A stretch of 64,000 bases of DNA from Lentzea sp. NBRC 105346 (lineage in GTDB: Bacteria > Actinomycetota > Actinomycetes > Mycobacteriales > Pseudonocardiaceae), in the NCBI RefSeq assembly GCF_030269605.1, contig NZ_BSTQ01000005.1, positions 380,538 to 444,537 of the forward strand, written 5' to 3'. The stretch's first letter is position 1; each line of letters opens with the position of its first letter. A program made the position numbers and the translations under genes. The notes beneath the pieces were generated by a model. That model saw only the letters and a list, made by a program, of their open reading frames with translations, did no database searches and was not told the origin of the DNA. Positions 16,449-24,787 of this stretch are shown one piece after another.

Positions 16449-16712
16449 TCAGGCCCCCGGAGGCACGTACTGGAGCACGCCCTGCATGAGCTGCCGCTGG
16501 GCCATGCGGCCGAGGAGGAGGTAGCAGGCCGCTTCCTCATCCGCCAGCGTGACCTCGTCGAAGCGCGTGCCGCGTTCGCTCCAGAACACCTTCCACGAGC
16601 CGTCCTCCTCGAGGAGGCACCAGCGGTTGTCGGCTTCCCCTCCGATGGTGAACGACTGGGCGGGCACGCCCATCCGCTCGAGGAAGATGCCGACGGTGTC
16701 AATCGTGATCAT
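16449..16712 (-). CDS. Candidate immunity protein for the TNT toxin
   Basis: An 87-residue acidic protein encoded directly downstream of the TNT toxin. Its pattern (FLERMGVPAQSFTIGGEADN, WCLLEEDGSWKVFWSERGTR, EEAACYLLLGRM) is that of small single-domain proteins accompanying TNT-type toxins, with a W/Y-rich strand pair and a final helix. It starts with ATG at 16712, nine bases after the toxin stop. The expected role is to bind and block the NAD-degrading toxin domain in the producer's cytosol. The position argument is strong; homology to characterised IFT was not established. Confidence 0.6.
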   Translation of the reverse strand: MITIDTVGIFLERMGVPAQSFTIGGEADNRWCLLEEDGSWKVFWSERGTRFDEVTLADEEAACYLLLGRMAQRQLMQGVLQYVPPGA

Positions 16713-16721
16713 TCAACTCAC

Positions 16722-18695
16722 CTAGATCTCACGCAGGTAACCGGCGAGCACGAGATCGGCGACCGCGTGCTGGGACAGGAACTGAATACCACCACCGGGT
16801 TGGCCCATCGCGGGTGCGATCTCGCCCATCCACACGGGGATGGGCTTCTCGACCACATAGCGGTGGTAACCGTCGTCCAGGTTGGTCGGCGGCAGGCCGC
16901 GCTCGGGGAAGCTCGTGTCGGGCGGCGAGAGGAAGCGGCCGCCCGCGGGACCGAAGCGGTCGATGGTCGAACCCGGCTCCAGCACGACCGGGCGCCGCGC
17001 CTCGGGACTCGCGAAGCCCTCCGGATGCTTCACCGGGTCCGGCCAGTTGTAGTTCGGCGTGCCGTCGGGGTTCGTGCTCTTGACGTACTCGTGCTTCCAG
17101 GCGTCCTCGCCCTTGCCGCCGTGCCGGTCGTAGTCGTCCGGAACGATGCGCTTCACATCAGGGTGATCCGCGGGAAGACCGGGCTTGTCGACCAGAGCCT
17201 GCCGGTTCGGGTCCGCCTGCGCGAGGGCGATGTCCCTGTTGTTGACCAGGCCCGCCTCGGGGTGCTGGATGTTGCGCAACGCCACCGGTTTGCCGTCGGC
17301 GTCCCGGTGCTGGATACCGCCGGCGTCCGCGTCGTGGTACTTCACGCCGGGCACGTCGTCGTGCACCTTGGGCGCGGGCGGTGCGGCGTGATCGTCGAGC
17401 GAGCCCGACATGCGGGTGTTCGAGTCGGTGTCGTGATGCGCGGGCGTCGAGTCCACATGCGCCGGTGCGGGCGTGTGCGCGGGCGCCGGGTGCGCCGGAG
17501 CCGCGGGCGCCGCCGACGAAGCAGTGGTCGTGTCGCGGGGCGGCGTGTGCTGCGGCGCCGGAGGAGCGGGCGGAGGGACGTGGTGCGTCGGCGGAGCAGG
17601 CGGAGGCGTGTGGTGCGTCGGCGGAGCGGGCGGAGGCGTGTGGTGAGCAGGCGGCGCGGGCGGGGTCGCGGTCGATGCGTGCGTGGTGTCACCGCCGCCG
17701 TGCGTCGGAGGCGTCGTGTGCGCTGGCCCGCCAGGCGAAGGCGTGTGACCGGACGGCGTGGTGTCTCCGCCGCCGTGCGTCGTGGGTGGCGTCGACACCG
17801 CGGGACCGGACTGCGGGTGCGTCGACGAGGACGGAGCACCACCGGGGTCGCCGTGCGGCTTCTCCGCGTGGCGGACGTTGTGGCCGATGTCGCGGCCCCG
17901 GTCGCGGATCTCGGTCGCACTGTCCTTGATGGACCCGGCGTCGTCCTTGATGTCGTTGACCGAGTTGCGGACGTCGCGGACGCCCTCGGCGACCTCCTGC
18001 GTCGCGTTCATCGCGTCGGCGAGGCTGTCGGCGTCCTTCAGCTTGCCCAGTGCCGAGGCGATGCGGCCGACGGCGTCGAAGAGCGCCTTCACATCGGTGA
18101 TCAATTTCTTGACCGTCTCGATGATGTCCATGATCCGCCGGTAGATCTGGTAGGCGTTCCAGACCATCTCGGCGGCCTTCACCCAGCCCGCGACCGGGAT
18201 CCACACGGTGGCGGCGGCCTGGATGAGCTTGTTGACCAGGTAGTCGAGCAACTTGGCGGCCTGGCGGCCCAGGGCCTCCGCGCCCTCGGCGACGGTGTCG
18301 AAGCCCTTCGCGATCAGCTGGGCGACACCCATCTCCGCGAACAGGCCGGCCTTCCAGCCCAGCGCGATGTAGCGCTCGTGCGCCTTGGCGGCGTCGCCGT
18401 CCCAGCTGTCGCGCAGCTTCCCGACCGCGTCGGTCAGGTTGTACGACATGTCGTTCATGGCGTTGCCGACGTTGCGCCACGCGTCGCCGTCCGCGCGGAT
18501 CTTCGACCAGTCGCCGGTGATCGGGGTGATGATCGTTTCGACCAGTGACTCGCCGGTCACCTGCTCGAAGATCCAGTTGACCGACTGGACGCCCCAGCCG
18601 CAGTTGTCGAGCACGTCGTTGAGGGACGCCTTGTCGATCTCCGGCGCCTGCAGGCTGTCGCTGATGGGACGCGGGTCCGCGTACGCCGTGGTCAT
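16722..18695 (-). CDS. T7SS-exported polymorphic toxin: WXG100-like head, Pro-rich linker, C-terminal TNT (NAD glycohydrolase) domain
   Basis: A 657-residue protein. The N-terminal helical region includes a WXG motif (RDSWDGDAAKAH) and hydrophobic helices near residues 150-190. Residues of about 280-430 form a His/Pro/Thr-rich linker with PPAPPTHH-type repeats. The C-terminal 90 residues match the TNT (DUF4237) fold of CpnT: DRFGPAGGRFLSP, then LPPTNLDDGYHRYVVEKP, then APAMGQPGGGIQF. The conserved Arg, His and Gln of these motifs are present, so NAD hydrolysis is expected. It overlaps the upstream EspC-like gene by four bases and precedes candidate immunity genes. No secretion-machine genes are in the window. 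Confidence 0.85.
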   Translation of the reverse strand: MTTAYADPRPISDSLQAPEIDKASLNDVLDNCGWGVQSVNWIFEQVTGESLVETIITPITGDWSKIRADGDAWRNVGNAMNDMSYNLTDAVGKLRDSWDGDAAKAHERYIALGWKAGLFAEMGVAQLIAKGFDTVAEGAEALGRQAAKLLDYLVNKLIQAAATVWIPVAGWVKAAEMVWNAYQIYRRIMDIIETVKKLITDVKALFDAVGRIASALGKLKDADSLADAMNATQEVAEGVRDVRNSVNDIKDDAGSIKDSATEIRDRGRDIGHNVRHAEKPHGDPGGAPSSSTHPQSGPAVSTPPTTHGGGDTTPSGHTPSPGGPAHTTPPTHGGGDTTHASTATPPAPPAHHTPPPAPPTHHTPPPAPPTHHVPPPAPPAPQHTPPRDTTTASSAAPAAPAHPAPAHTPAPAHVDSTPAHHDTDSNTRMSGSLDDHAAPPAPKVHDDVPGVKYHDADAGGIQHRDADGKPVALRNIQHPEAGLVNNRDIALAQADPNRQALVDKPGLPADHPDVKRIVPDDYDRHGGKGEDAWKHEYVKSTNPDGTPNYNWPDPVKHPEGFASPEARRPVVLEPGSTIDRFGPAGGRFLSPPDTSFPERGLPPTNLDDGYHRYVVEKPIPVWMGEIAPAMGQPGGGIQFLSQHAVADLVLAGYLREI

Positions 18696-18994
18696 CGCAG
18701 GATCCCGTCGAACATCTTGACGTGCGCCTGCTCGACCTTCTCGTAGTCCGCGGCGGTGGCGTCGATGGCGGACGCGGCACCCTCCAACTTGGACTTGCCG
18801 AAGTCGAGGGTCTCGTCGAACAGCGCCCGCACCAGGTCGACGCCCGGCTGCAGCAGCGTCAGCAGACCGGTGAAGCCGCTCTTGTCACACGCCGTGTCGT
18901 GCACGTACTTCCGGATGTTGTCGAACTCGGCCGCCTCCGTGCGCAGGTACTCGGCGTACCCGCGCAGCTCGGCCGGGTCGGTGAACAAGGACAC
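18692..18994 (-). CDS. EspC-like small T7SS substrate/partner protein
   Basis: A 100-residue helical-hairpin protein, first gene of the toxin operon, starting at GTG 18994. It has the features of EspC/WXG100-size T7SS proteins: two long amphipathic helices (AELRGYAEYLRTEAAEFDNI and GKSKLEGAASAIDATAADYE) and a C-terminal Y-x-x-x-E signal (YEKVE) matching the general T7SS secretion motif. Its stop overlaps the ATG of the toxin gene. It probably forms a heterodimer with the WXG head of the toxin to target it to the ESX-type channel. Confidence 0.8.
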   Translation of the reverse strand: MSLFTDPAELRGYAEYLRTEAAEFDNIRKYVHDTACDKSGFTGLLTLLQPGVDLVRALFDETLDFGKSKLEGAASAIDATAADYEKVEQAHVKMFDGILR

Positions 18995-19064
18995 GGCGCG
19001 TCCCCCCTCGGTTGTGCTGCTCGATTCTTCGCTGTGACGCGGGGGGCCACTTTACGGTTCCGGC

Positions 19065-20153
19065 TCACCACTTTCCTTGCTTATGGAAATCCTCGAGGCG
19101 GGCAAAACACCCGGAGAGATCCATTTCCTGCGCCGCGACCCACTCGTCGCTGTAATACGTGTGCGCGTACCGCTCGCCGCCGTCGCACAACAACGTCACG
19201 ACGGAGCCACGGGACCGCGACGTCCGCATCTCGGCGATGATCTGGAACGCGCCCCACAGGTTCGTCCCGGTCGACCCGCCGACGCGCCGGCCGAGCAGCG
19301 ACTCGACGTACCGGATCGTCGCGATGGACGCCGCGTCCGGCACCTTGATCATCCGGTCGATGGTCTGACCGACGAACGACGGTTCGACGCGCGGGCGGCC
19401 GATGCCCTCGATGCGCGAGCCGCGCGTGCCGACGAGCGACGGGTCGCCCTCGCACCACGCGTCGTAGAAGACCGAGAACTCCGGGTCCACCACGGCCAGC
19501 CGCGTGTGCAGCTTGCGGTAGTGGATGTAGCGGCCGATGGTCGCGGAGGTGCCGCCGGTGCCCGCGCCGACGACGACCCAGTCCGGTTCGGGCGACGCCT
19601 CCAGTTTCATCTGGTCGAAAATGGACTCGGCGATGTTGTTGTTGCCACGCCAGTCCGTCGCGCGCTCGGCGTGCGTGAACTGGTCCATGAAGTGCCCGCC
19701 CAGCTCGGCCGCCAGCCGCCGGGATTCGTCGTAGATCGCGGACGGCTCGTCGACGAAGTGACATCGCCCGCCCTGACGTTCGATCAGCGCGACCTTCTCG
19801 GCCGACGTCGATCGGGGCATCACCGCGATGAACGGCAGCCCGAGCAGCCGCGCGAAGTACGCCTCGGACACCGCCGTCGACCCGGACGACGCCTCGATCA
19901 CCGGCGTCCCGCCCGCGATCCAGCCGTTGCAGATCGCATAGAGGAACAACGACCGCGCCAGCCGATGCTTCAGCGAGCCCGTCGGGTGCGTGGACTCGTC
20001 CTTCAGATATAGGTCGATGCCCCATTCCGGCGGCAGCGGGTAGCGCAGCAGATGGGTGTCGGCGCTGCGGTTGGCGTCGGCCTCGATGATCTTGACGGCC
20101 TCGCACACCCAGTGCCGTGTTCTGCTGCAACTGCGGTCCACCGAAGTACTCAC
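19065..20153 (-). CDS. PLP-dependent cysteine synthase-family enzyme (Cds1-like L-cysteine desulfhydrase)
   Basis: A 362-residue fold-type II PLP enzyme. The PLP lysine is in [41 protein letters not shown] and [14 protein letters not shown] bind cofactor phosphate, and [10 protein letters not shown] is also conserved. The pattern [13 protein letters not shown] at the N-terminus and [22 protein letters not shown] matches the actinobacterial Cds1 (Rv3684-type) group, which converts cysteine to sulfide, pyruvate and ammonia. I chose the GTG at 20153; the frame extends to 20192 without support. The divergent ADP-ribosylglycohydrolase start is only 17 bases away. Confidence 0.85.
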   Translation of the reverse strand: MSTSVDRSCSRTRHWVCEAVKIIEADANRSADTHLLRYPLPPEWGIDLYLKDESTHPTGSLKHRLARSLFLYAICNGWIAGGTPVIEASSGSTAVSEAYFARLLGLPFIAVMPRSTSAEKVALIERQGGRCHFVDEPSAIYDESRRLAAELGGHFMDQFTHAERATDWRGNNNIAESIFDQMKLEASPEPDWVVVGAGTGGTSATIGRYIHYRKLHTRLAVVDPEFSVFYDAWCEGDPSLVGTRGSRIEGIGRPRVEPSFVGQTIDRMIKVPDAASIATIRYVESLLGRRVGGSTGTNLWGAFQIIAEMRTSRSRGSVVTLLCDGGERYAHTYYSDEWVAAQEMDLSGCFARLEDFHKQGKW

Positions 20154-20170
20154 GCGGGCACCATAACTCC

Positions 20171-21118
20171 GTGGAGAATTTTCTCGGCTCACTGCTCGCG
20201 GGCGCGGTCGGTGACGCGCTCGGGTTCCCCGTGGAGTTCAGCCGGATCGGTGACATCCGGCGCAAGTACGGACCCAGCGGCATCACCGGCCTCGCCGACA
20301 ACCCCGACGGTCTCGGCGCGATCACCGACGACACCCAGATGACGCTCTTCACCCTCGAGGGCCTGATCATCGCGCGCCGCCACGGAATCGATCCCATGTT
20401 GACGGTTCGCGCCGCCTACGGGCGCTGGCTGCAGACGCAGCAGGGACCGGAGACCGCGCACGACGGCTGGCTGATCGACGTGCCGGGGCTGCACTCGCTG
20501 CGCGCGCCGGGCAACACCTGCCTCACCGCGTTGCGCAAGAACGACGCGAACAACAACTCCAAGGGCTGCGGCGGTGTGATGCGCGTCGCACCCTGCGCGC
20601 TCTGGTCGGACGACCCGAACGAGATCTTCAACCTGGCCGCGGGCTGCGCGCGGCTCACCCACGGCCATCCGAGCGGCTACCTGTCGGCCGGCGTGCTCGC
20701 GGTGATCGTGCACGAGGTGCTCCGCGAACAGGCACTGGACCAGGCGATCAAGACCGCGCGCTCGATCCTCGTCGGCCACCAGGGCCACGAGGAACAGACC
20801 GAACTGCTGGACAAGCTCCCCGGACTCGGCCGGCCGACACCGGAGCTCATCGAGTCCGAACTGGGCGGCGGCTGGGTCGGCGAGGAGGCGCTGGCGATCG
20901 GGCTGCTGTGCGCGTTGCGCGGCGACAACCTCGCGGACGCGCTGCTGCTCTCGGTCAACCACTCCGGCGACAGCGACTCGACCGGGTCGATCTGCGGCAA
21001 CATCGTCGGAGCGCGGGACGGCGAAGGCTCGATTCCGTCACATTGGCTCGAACCGCTGGAGCTGCGGGACGTCATCGAGCGGCTCGGTAAAGAAGGACTT
21101 GAGGTTCTCCGGGGTTAA
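20171..21118 (+). CDS. ADP-ribosylglycohydrolase (DraG/ARH family)
   Basis: A 315-residue all-helical metal-dependent hydrolase. Metal-binding motifs are [13 protein letters not shown] near the N-terminus, [11 protein letters not shown] around residue 57, and [15 protein letters not shown] near residue 270. It would remove ADP-ribose from proteins, nucleic acids or metabolites. The GTG at 20171 begins [18 protein letters not shown], the usual family start. The frame is open further upstream, but that part overlaps the divergent gene. Its stop TAA overlaps the TAA of the convergent DUF4229 gene (TTAA at 21115-21118). There is no DraT-like partner in the window. Confidence 0.9.
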   Translation: MENFLGSLLAGAVGDALGFPVEFSRIGDIRRKYGPSGITGLADNPDGLGAITDDTQMTLFTLEGLIIARRHGIDPMLTVRAAYGRWLQTQQGPETAHDGWLIDVPGLHSLRAPGNTCLTALRKNDANNNSKGCGGVMRVAPCALWSDDPNEIFNLAAGCARLTHGHPSGYLSAGVLAVIVHEVLREQALDQAIKTARSILVGHQGHEEQTELLDKLPGLGRPTPELIESELGGGWVGEEALAIGLLCALRGDNLADALLLSVNHSGDSDSTGSICGNIVGARDGEGSIPSHWLEPLELRDVIERLGKEGLEVLRG

Positions 21119-21363
21119 CCGAGGGAGTCGCCGCGCAGCTGGGCGCGCAGCTGGGCGCGCTCGGCCGCGCGCTCGGCCAGGCCCTGCGCGACCCGCATGC
21201 GCAGCCCGCGGAACAGGAACAACGACGCGGGCAGCGCGACGACGACACCCACCGCCAGTGCGACCAGCAGCGGCACCTTAGCCACCAGCAGACCACCGGT
21301 GACCAGGGCGATCAGGCCAACGCGGGCGAGGATGTAGAGCGTCACATCACGGGCTACGTGCAC
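21115..21363 (-). CDS. DUF4229 family small membrane protein
   Basis: An 82-residue protein with two TM helices (LYILARVGLIALVTGGLLVA and PLLVALAVGVVVALPASLFLF) and a charged C-terminal helix (RMRVAQGLAERAAERAQLRA). This is the DUF4229 pattern of actinobacteria. GTG start at 21363, just five bases downstream of the Lrp-type regulator stop on the same strand, so the two are likely co-transcribed. Function unknown. Confidence 0.75.
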   Translation of the reverse strand: MHVARDVTLYILARVGLIALVTGGLLVAKVPLLVALAVGVVVALPASLFLFRGLRMRVAQGLAERAAERAQLRAQLRGDSLG

Positions 21364-21367
21364 CCGT

Positions 21368-21847
21368 TCAGGTTATCTCGCCCGTGTTCGGCCGTCCCTC
21401 GAAGCGGGTGGAGAGCACAACCGTGGTGCGGGTGCGCGCGACACCGGGGATGCGGCGCAGCCGGCCGAGCGCCCGCTCCAGGTCGTCGACGGTCGCCACG
21501 CGCACCTTGACGATGAACGACTCGTCGCCCGCGACGCGGTAGCAGGACTCGACCTCCACGAGCTCCGCCAGGGCGTCTGCCAGCTCGTTGTCGTCCGCGG
21601 TGTCGGTCGGGTGGATGCCGATCAGCGCGGTGACACCCAGCCCGACGGCACTCGGATCGACCACCGCGTGATACCCGACGATGACGCCCGTGGCCTCGAG
21701 CTTGCCCACCCGTTCGTGCACGGCGGAGGCGCTGAGGCCCACCTGCCGGCCGAGGTCCGCGTACGTGGCGCGCCCGTTGGCGCGGAGGGCGGCGATGATC
21801 TGACGATCAAGAGCATCCACCCGCGACAGCTTAGGCCGTGCGGACAC
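21368..21847 (-). CDS. Lrp/AsnC-family transcriptional regulator
   Basis: A 159-residue protein. The N-terminal winged HTH (ALDRQIIAALRANGRATYADLGRQVGLS, then SAVHERVGKLEATGVI) and the C-terminal RAM ligand-binding domain (TALIGIHPTDTADDNELADA to VLSTRFEG) are both typical. Lrp-type proteins act as octameric amino-acid-responsive regulators. GTG at 21847 is the annotated start; GTG at 21820 is an alternative close to the HTH. It is divergent from bldC with a 135-bp spacer that must hold both promoters. It probably regulates amino-acid catabolism or itself. Confidence 0.9.
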   Translation of the reverse strand: MSARPKLSRVDALDRQIIAALRANGRATYADLGRQVGLSASAVHERVGKLEATGVIVGYHAVVDPSAVGLGVTALIGIHPTDTADDNELADALAELVEVESCYRVAGDESFIVKVRVATVDDLERALGRLRRIPGVARTRTTVVLSTRFEGRPNTGEIT

Positions 21848-21982
21848 GCGTACCTACGCCCGGTGAGATGTCCGGTCCGGGCAGTTCGTCCCTTACTACC
21901 TCTTTACCTTGAGACAAGTGTTCGAGTACCTGAAGGGTGAAGTGACACGATGCGGGCGGTACGTCTGATCTGAGGAGGACGA

Positions 21983-22186
21983 GTGACCGCGTCCGAACGT
22001 CTGCTGACCCCTGGGGAAGTCGCCAACCTGTTCCGGGTCGACCCGAAGACCGTGACACGTTGGGCGACCGCCGGCCGCATCGGTTCCATCCGCACGCCCG
22101 GCGGCCACCGCCGGTTCCGGGAGACCGAGGTGAAGGCGCTGCTAACAGAACTGACCACCGAAGCGACTGAACCGGTACGCCACTGA
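21983..22186 (+). CDS. bldC: BldC, MerR-like developmental DNA-binding protein
   Basis: A 67-residue single-domain winged-HTH protein: LLTPGEVANLFRVDPKTVTRWATAGRIGSIRTPGGHRRFRETEVKALL. This is essentially the BldC signature, where head-to-tail multimers bind direct repeats to control entry into development in Streptomyces. GTG start with GAGGAGG at the right distance. It stands next to an Lrp-type regulator and a small membrane protein, a neighbourhood I also recall around bldC in Streptomyces. Orthology is very likely; the developmental role here is inferred. Confidence 0.9.
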   Translation: MTASERLLTPGEVANLFRVDPKTVTRWATAGRIGSIRTPGGHRRFRETEVKALLTELTTEATEPVRH

Positions 22187-22253
22187 CCCCGTAGTTACTT
22201 CACGGCCGCGGGTAGTCTCGTGGGCAGTGCTAGTTCTCGGAGGTGTGGCGACC

Positions 22254-22427
22254 GTGATCTACCTACTCGCCGCGATCGGTGCGCTCACCGTGGCAGTGCT
22301 GGTGTGGCGGGCTTTCGCGCCGCAACAGCCGGAGTACACGCCGGGGCGCAGGACCATCGCACCTGATGACGACCCGGAGTTCTTGCGGAAGCTCGACGAG
22401 AAGCGCCGCAAGGGCACCGAAGAGTGA
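22254..22427 (+). CDS. Small single-TM protein downstream of bldC
   Basis: A 57-residue protein with an N-terminal TM helix (IYLLAAIGALTVAVLVWRAF) followed by a charged cytoplasmic tail (PDDDPEFLRKLDEKRRKG). The start is the GTG at 22254, nine bases after a GGAGGT Shine-Dalgarno; an upstream in-frame start at 22227 lacks one. Conserved small membrane proteins sit beside bldC in other actinomycetes. Function unknown. It ends at a strong terminator hairpin. Confidence 0.65.
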   Translation: MIYLLAAIGALTVAVLVWRAFAPQQPEYTPGRRTIAPDDDPEFLRKLDEKRRKGTEE

Positions 22428-22432
22428 CGTGA

Positions 22433-22460
22433 AGAGGGCCCCTCACCCGAGGGGCCCTTT
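22433..22460 (+). terminator. Hairpin terminator after the bldC-linked small gene
   Basis: AGGGCCCCTC at 22435-22444 pairs with GAGGGGCCCT at 22449-22458 around ACCC, with flanking A/T pairs and a TTT after the stem. It lies between convergent genes and could serve both. Confidence 0.8.
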
Positions 22461-22463
22461 CAC

Positions 22464-23774
22464 TTAGGACGGAAAGTCGTCCGCGACGACCGCGGCGAGT
22501 TCCAGCATCGCCAGCCGGGTGTCCGGCGCGAGCTTGTTGAGGTCGATCTCCGCACCCTCTTCGAGGTGCTCGTCGAACGGGATCCGCACCACCGCGCGGC
22601 AGCGGGACGCGAAGTGCGCGGACAGCTTGTCCAGGTCGACCTTGCCCGACTTCGGGCGCACCGAGTTGATCACCGCGACGGACCGGGCGACAAGGTCGCG
22701 GTAGCCGTGGGCCTCCAGCCAGTCCAGCGTGGCCGCGGACGTCTGCGCGCCGTCGACCGAGCCGGACGACACGAGCACCAGCGAGTTCGCCTGGTCCAGC
22801 ACTCCGCGCATCGCGGAGTGCATCAGTCCGGTGCCGCAGTCGGTGAGCACGATGTTGTAGAAGTGCTCGAGCAACGCGACCGTGCGCAGGTAGTCCTCGT
22901 CGCTGAACGCCTCGGACACCGCCGGGTCCTGCTCGGACGCCAGCACCTCCAGGCGCGACGGCGACTGCGAGGTGTACGCGCGGACGTCGCTGTACTTCGT
23001 GATCTTCGAGGCGTCGCGCAGCAGGTGCCGGACGGTCGCCGTCGTCTCGCGCGGGATCTTCAGCGCGAGCGTGCCGCGGTCCGGGTTCGCGTCGACCGCG
23101 ATGACCCGGTCGCCGCGCAGCGACGAGAACGTCGAGCCGAGCGTGGTGGTCGTCGTGGTCTTGCCGACGCCACCCTTCAGCGACAGCATCGCGATCTTGT
23201 AGCACCCGCGCAGCGGCTGGTTGATCCGCGTGATCAGCTCGCGCCGGCGCAGGTCCGCCGGGCTCTCGCCGAGGTTGACCAGGCCGCCGGTCACCGAGTG
23301 GACCGTCTTGCGCCAGCCCGACTGCGGCGGCCGCTTCTCCTGCTTGATCAGCTGCTGCGACGAGACGTCGTGCGCCGAGCCCGGCCCCACCGGCTGGTAC
23401 TGCCGCTGCGGGAAGTTGTTCGGGTACGAGTTCGGGTCCACGTTGTACGGACCGGACTGACCACCGAAGTGGTGCGGCCCGGACTGCCCGCCGCTCACGC
23501 CGTACGGTCCGGACTGACCGCCGCCGACCTGGTACGGACCGGACTGTCCACCGCTCACGGGATAAGGGCCGGACTGTCCGCTGACGTGGTACGGGCCGGA
23601 CTGCCCGCCGCCCACCGGGTACGGGCCCGACTGGCCGCCGCCCACGTGGTACGGCCCTGACGCCGAACCGCTGACGTGCTGCGGGCCGGATTGCGCCGGG
23701 TCGATGTAGTCGGTCGTCGGGTCCTTGTACTGCGGGCCGGAGCCCGGTTCCTCACCCGGTGGTTGCCATGTCAC
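22464..23774 (-). CDS. ParA/MinD-like ATPase with an N-terminal Ser-Gly-Pro-Tyr repeat region
   Basis: A 436-residue protein. Residues 29-112 carry nine tandem copies of a nine/ten-residue unit with core SGPYxV. A linker (QQLIKQEKRPPQSGW) leads to a ParA/MinD ATPase with a deviant Walker A (LKGGVGKTTTTTTLGSTF), DANPDRGTLALK and LTDCGTGLMHSAM. I recall it as the Rv0530-type ATPase that sits beside cytochrome c maturation genes, a position kept here. GTG at 23774 has GGAGG seven bases upstream. Repeat-bearing MinD-like proteins often act at the pole or with T7SS components; its own role is unknown. Confidence 0.8.
   Translation of the reverse strand: MTWQPPGEEPGSGPQYKDPTTDYIDPAQSGPQHVSGSASGPYHVGGGQSGPYPVGGGQSGPYHVSGQSGPYPVSGGQSGPYQVGGGQSGPYGVSGGQSGPHHFGGQSGPYNVDPNSYPNNFPQRQYQPVGPGSAHDVSSQQLIKQEKRPPQSGWRKTVHSVTGGLVNLGESPADLRRRELITRINQPLRGCYKIAMLSLKGGVGKTTTTTTLGSTFSSLRGDRVIAVDANPDRGTLALKIPRETTATVRHLLRDASKITKYSDVRAYTSQSPSRLEVLASEQDPAVSEAFSDEDYLRTVALLEHFYNIVLTDCGTGLMHSAMRGVLDQANSLVLVSSGSVDGAQTSAATLDWLEAHGYRDLVARSVAVINSVRPKSGKVDLDKLSAHFASRCRAVVRIPFDEHLEEGAEIDLNKLAPDTRLAMLELAAVVADDFPS
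23439..23690 (-). repeat. Tandem 27-30 bp coding repeats (SGPYxV units)
   Basis: Nine consecutive units of 9-10 codons encode SGPQHV, SGPYHV, SGPYPV, SGPYHV, SGPYPV, SGPYQV, SGPYGV, SGPHHF and SGPYNV, separated by GGGQ/SGGQ spacers. Copy number in such arrays often varies between strains. Confidence 0.85.
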
Positions 23775-23872
23775 CGTGTGGCCTCCTGAGCAAGGCGGAT
23801 CGAGACCTCCCCGACCCCCACGGTTGCGACGGTACGCAACCCGTGAGGGTTCCCACGACCTGGGGGGAGAAG

Positions 23873-24787
23873 TCAGTTCAACCCGGCGTACGAGTGCAAC
23901 CCGCTCGTGACCAAGTTGATGAAGAACAGGTTGAACACGGTGAACGCGAACCCGAGCACGTTGATCCAGGCGGCCCCACGCCCACGCCATCCGGCGGTCG
24001 CCCGCGCGTGCAGGTAGGCCGCGTAGACGACCCACGACACGAACGCGACGGTCTCCTTGGGGTCCCAGCCCCAGAACCGGCCCCACGCCGCCTCGGCCCA
24101 GATCGCGCCACAGATGATGCCCGCCGTGAACAGCGGGAACGCCAGGACCGTGCTGCGGTAGGCGATGCGGTCGAGCACGTCCGTCGAAGGCACCTTCGGG
24201 AACTTCTCCGGCTTCCGGTCCTTGATCAGGAACAGGATGCTCGCGATGCCGGGGACCAGCAGGATGCCGGAGCTGATCGAGATCACCGAGACGTGGATCG
24301 CCAGCCAGTACGACTGCAGCGCGGGCATCACCGGCGCGGCCTCGGCGTACAGGACGGTCCCGCCCAGGAACATCAGGATGACGATCGGCAGCAGCACGAA
24401 CCCGCCGAGCCGGCGGATCGGGAACTTCGCCATCAGCACGATCCACGTGACCACCGCCGCGAGGGTCAGCAGGATCACGTACTCGTACATGTTCCCCCAC
24501 GGCGCGCGGCCCGTGGACAGACCGCGCAGCACCAGGGCGACCAGCTGCAGCGCCGCACCGAGCACGGTGAGCGCGGCACCCATGCGGCCGAGGCGCTCGG
24601 GCCGGCCGAGGTCGCGGCGGGGTTCCTCGACGAGTCCGGGGATGCCGCCCGCGGCCACCGGCTCCTTCTTCGGTGCGCGGCTGAAGGCCTGTTCGCACAG
24701 GTAGAGCACCATCGCGAGGACGTAGACGCCGACGGCGCTGTTGAACGTCCAGTCGCTGTAGGTCGCCAGGGTCTCGTTGACCGGCAT
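23873..24787 (-). CDS. ccsB: Cytochrome c biogenesis protein CcsB (CcsA/ResC family)
   Basis: A 304-residue polytopic membrane protein with about eight TM helices. The Trp-rich haem-handling motif WGRFWGWDPKETVAFVSWVVYAAYLHAR is near residues 235-265, with conserved His residues in flanking helices. With ResB it forms the System II haem export and ligation complex that attaches haem to apocytochrome c outside the membrane. Its ATG overlaps the ResB stop (TGATG) behind a GGAGA. A small hydrophilic insert follows the first TM helix. It belongs to the ccdA-resB-ccsB operon. Confidence 0.93.
   Translation of the reverse strand: MPVNETLATYSDWTFNSAVGVYVLAMVLYLCEQAFSRAPKKEPVAAGGIPGLVEEPRRDLGRPERLGRMGAALTVLGAALQLVALVLRGLSTGRAPWGNMYEYVILLTLAAVVTWIVLMAKFPIRRLGGFVLLPIVILMFLGGTVLYAEAAPVMPALQSYWLAIHVSVISISSGILLVPGIASILFLIKDRKPEKFPKVPSTDVLDRIAYRSTVLAFPLFTAGIICGAIWAEAAWGRFWGWDPKETVAFVSWVVYAAYLHARATAGWRGRGAAWINVLGFAFTVFNLFFINLVTSGLHSYAGLN

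Noticed and set aside
16767..18548. Large + strand open frame opposite the TNT toxin gene (593 codons)
   Set aside because: Arg/Val/Gly-rich low-complexity translation caused by GC-rich codons of the real gene on the other strand.
23439..23690. CRISPR-like repeat array
   Set aside because: The repeats are in-frame coding units of the ParA-like protein without unique spacers.
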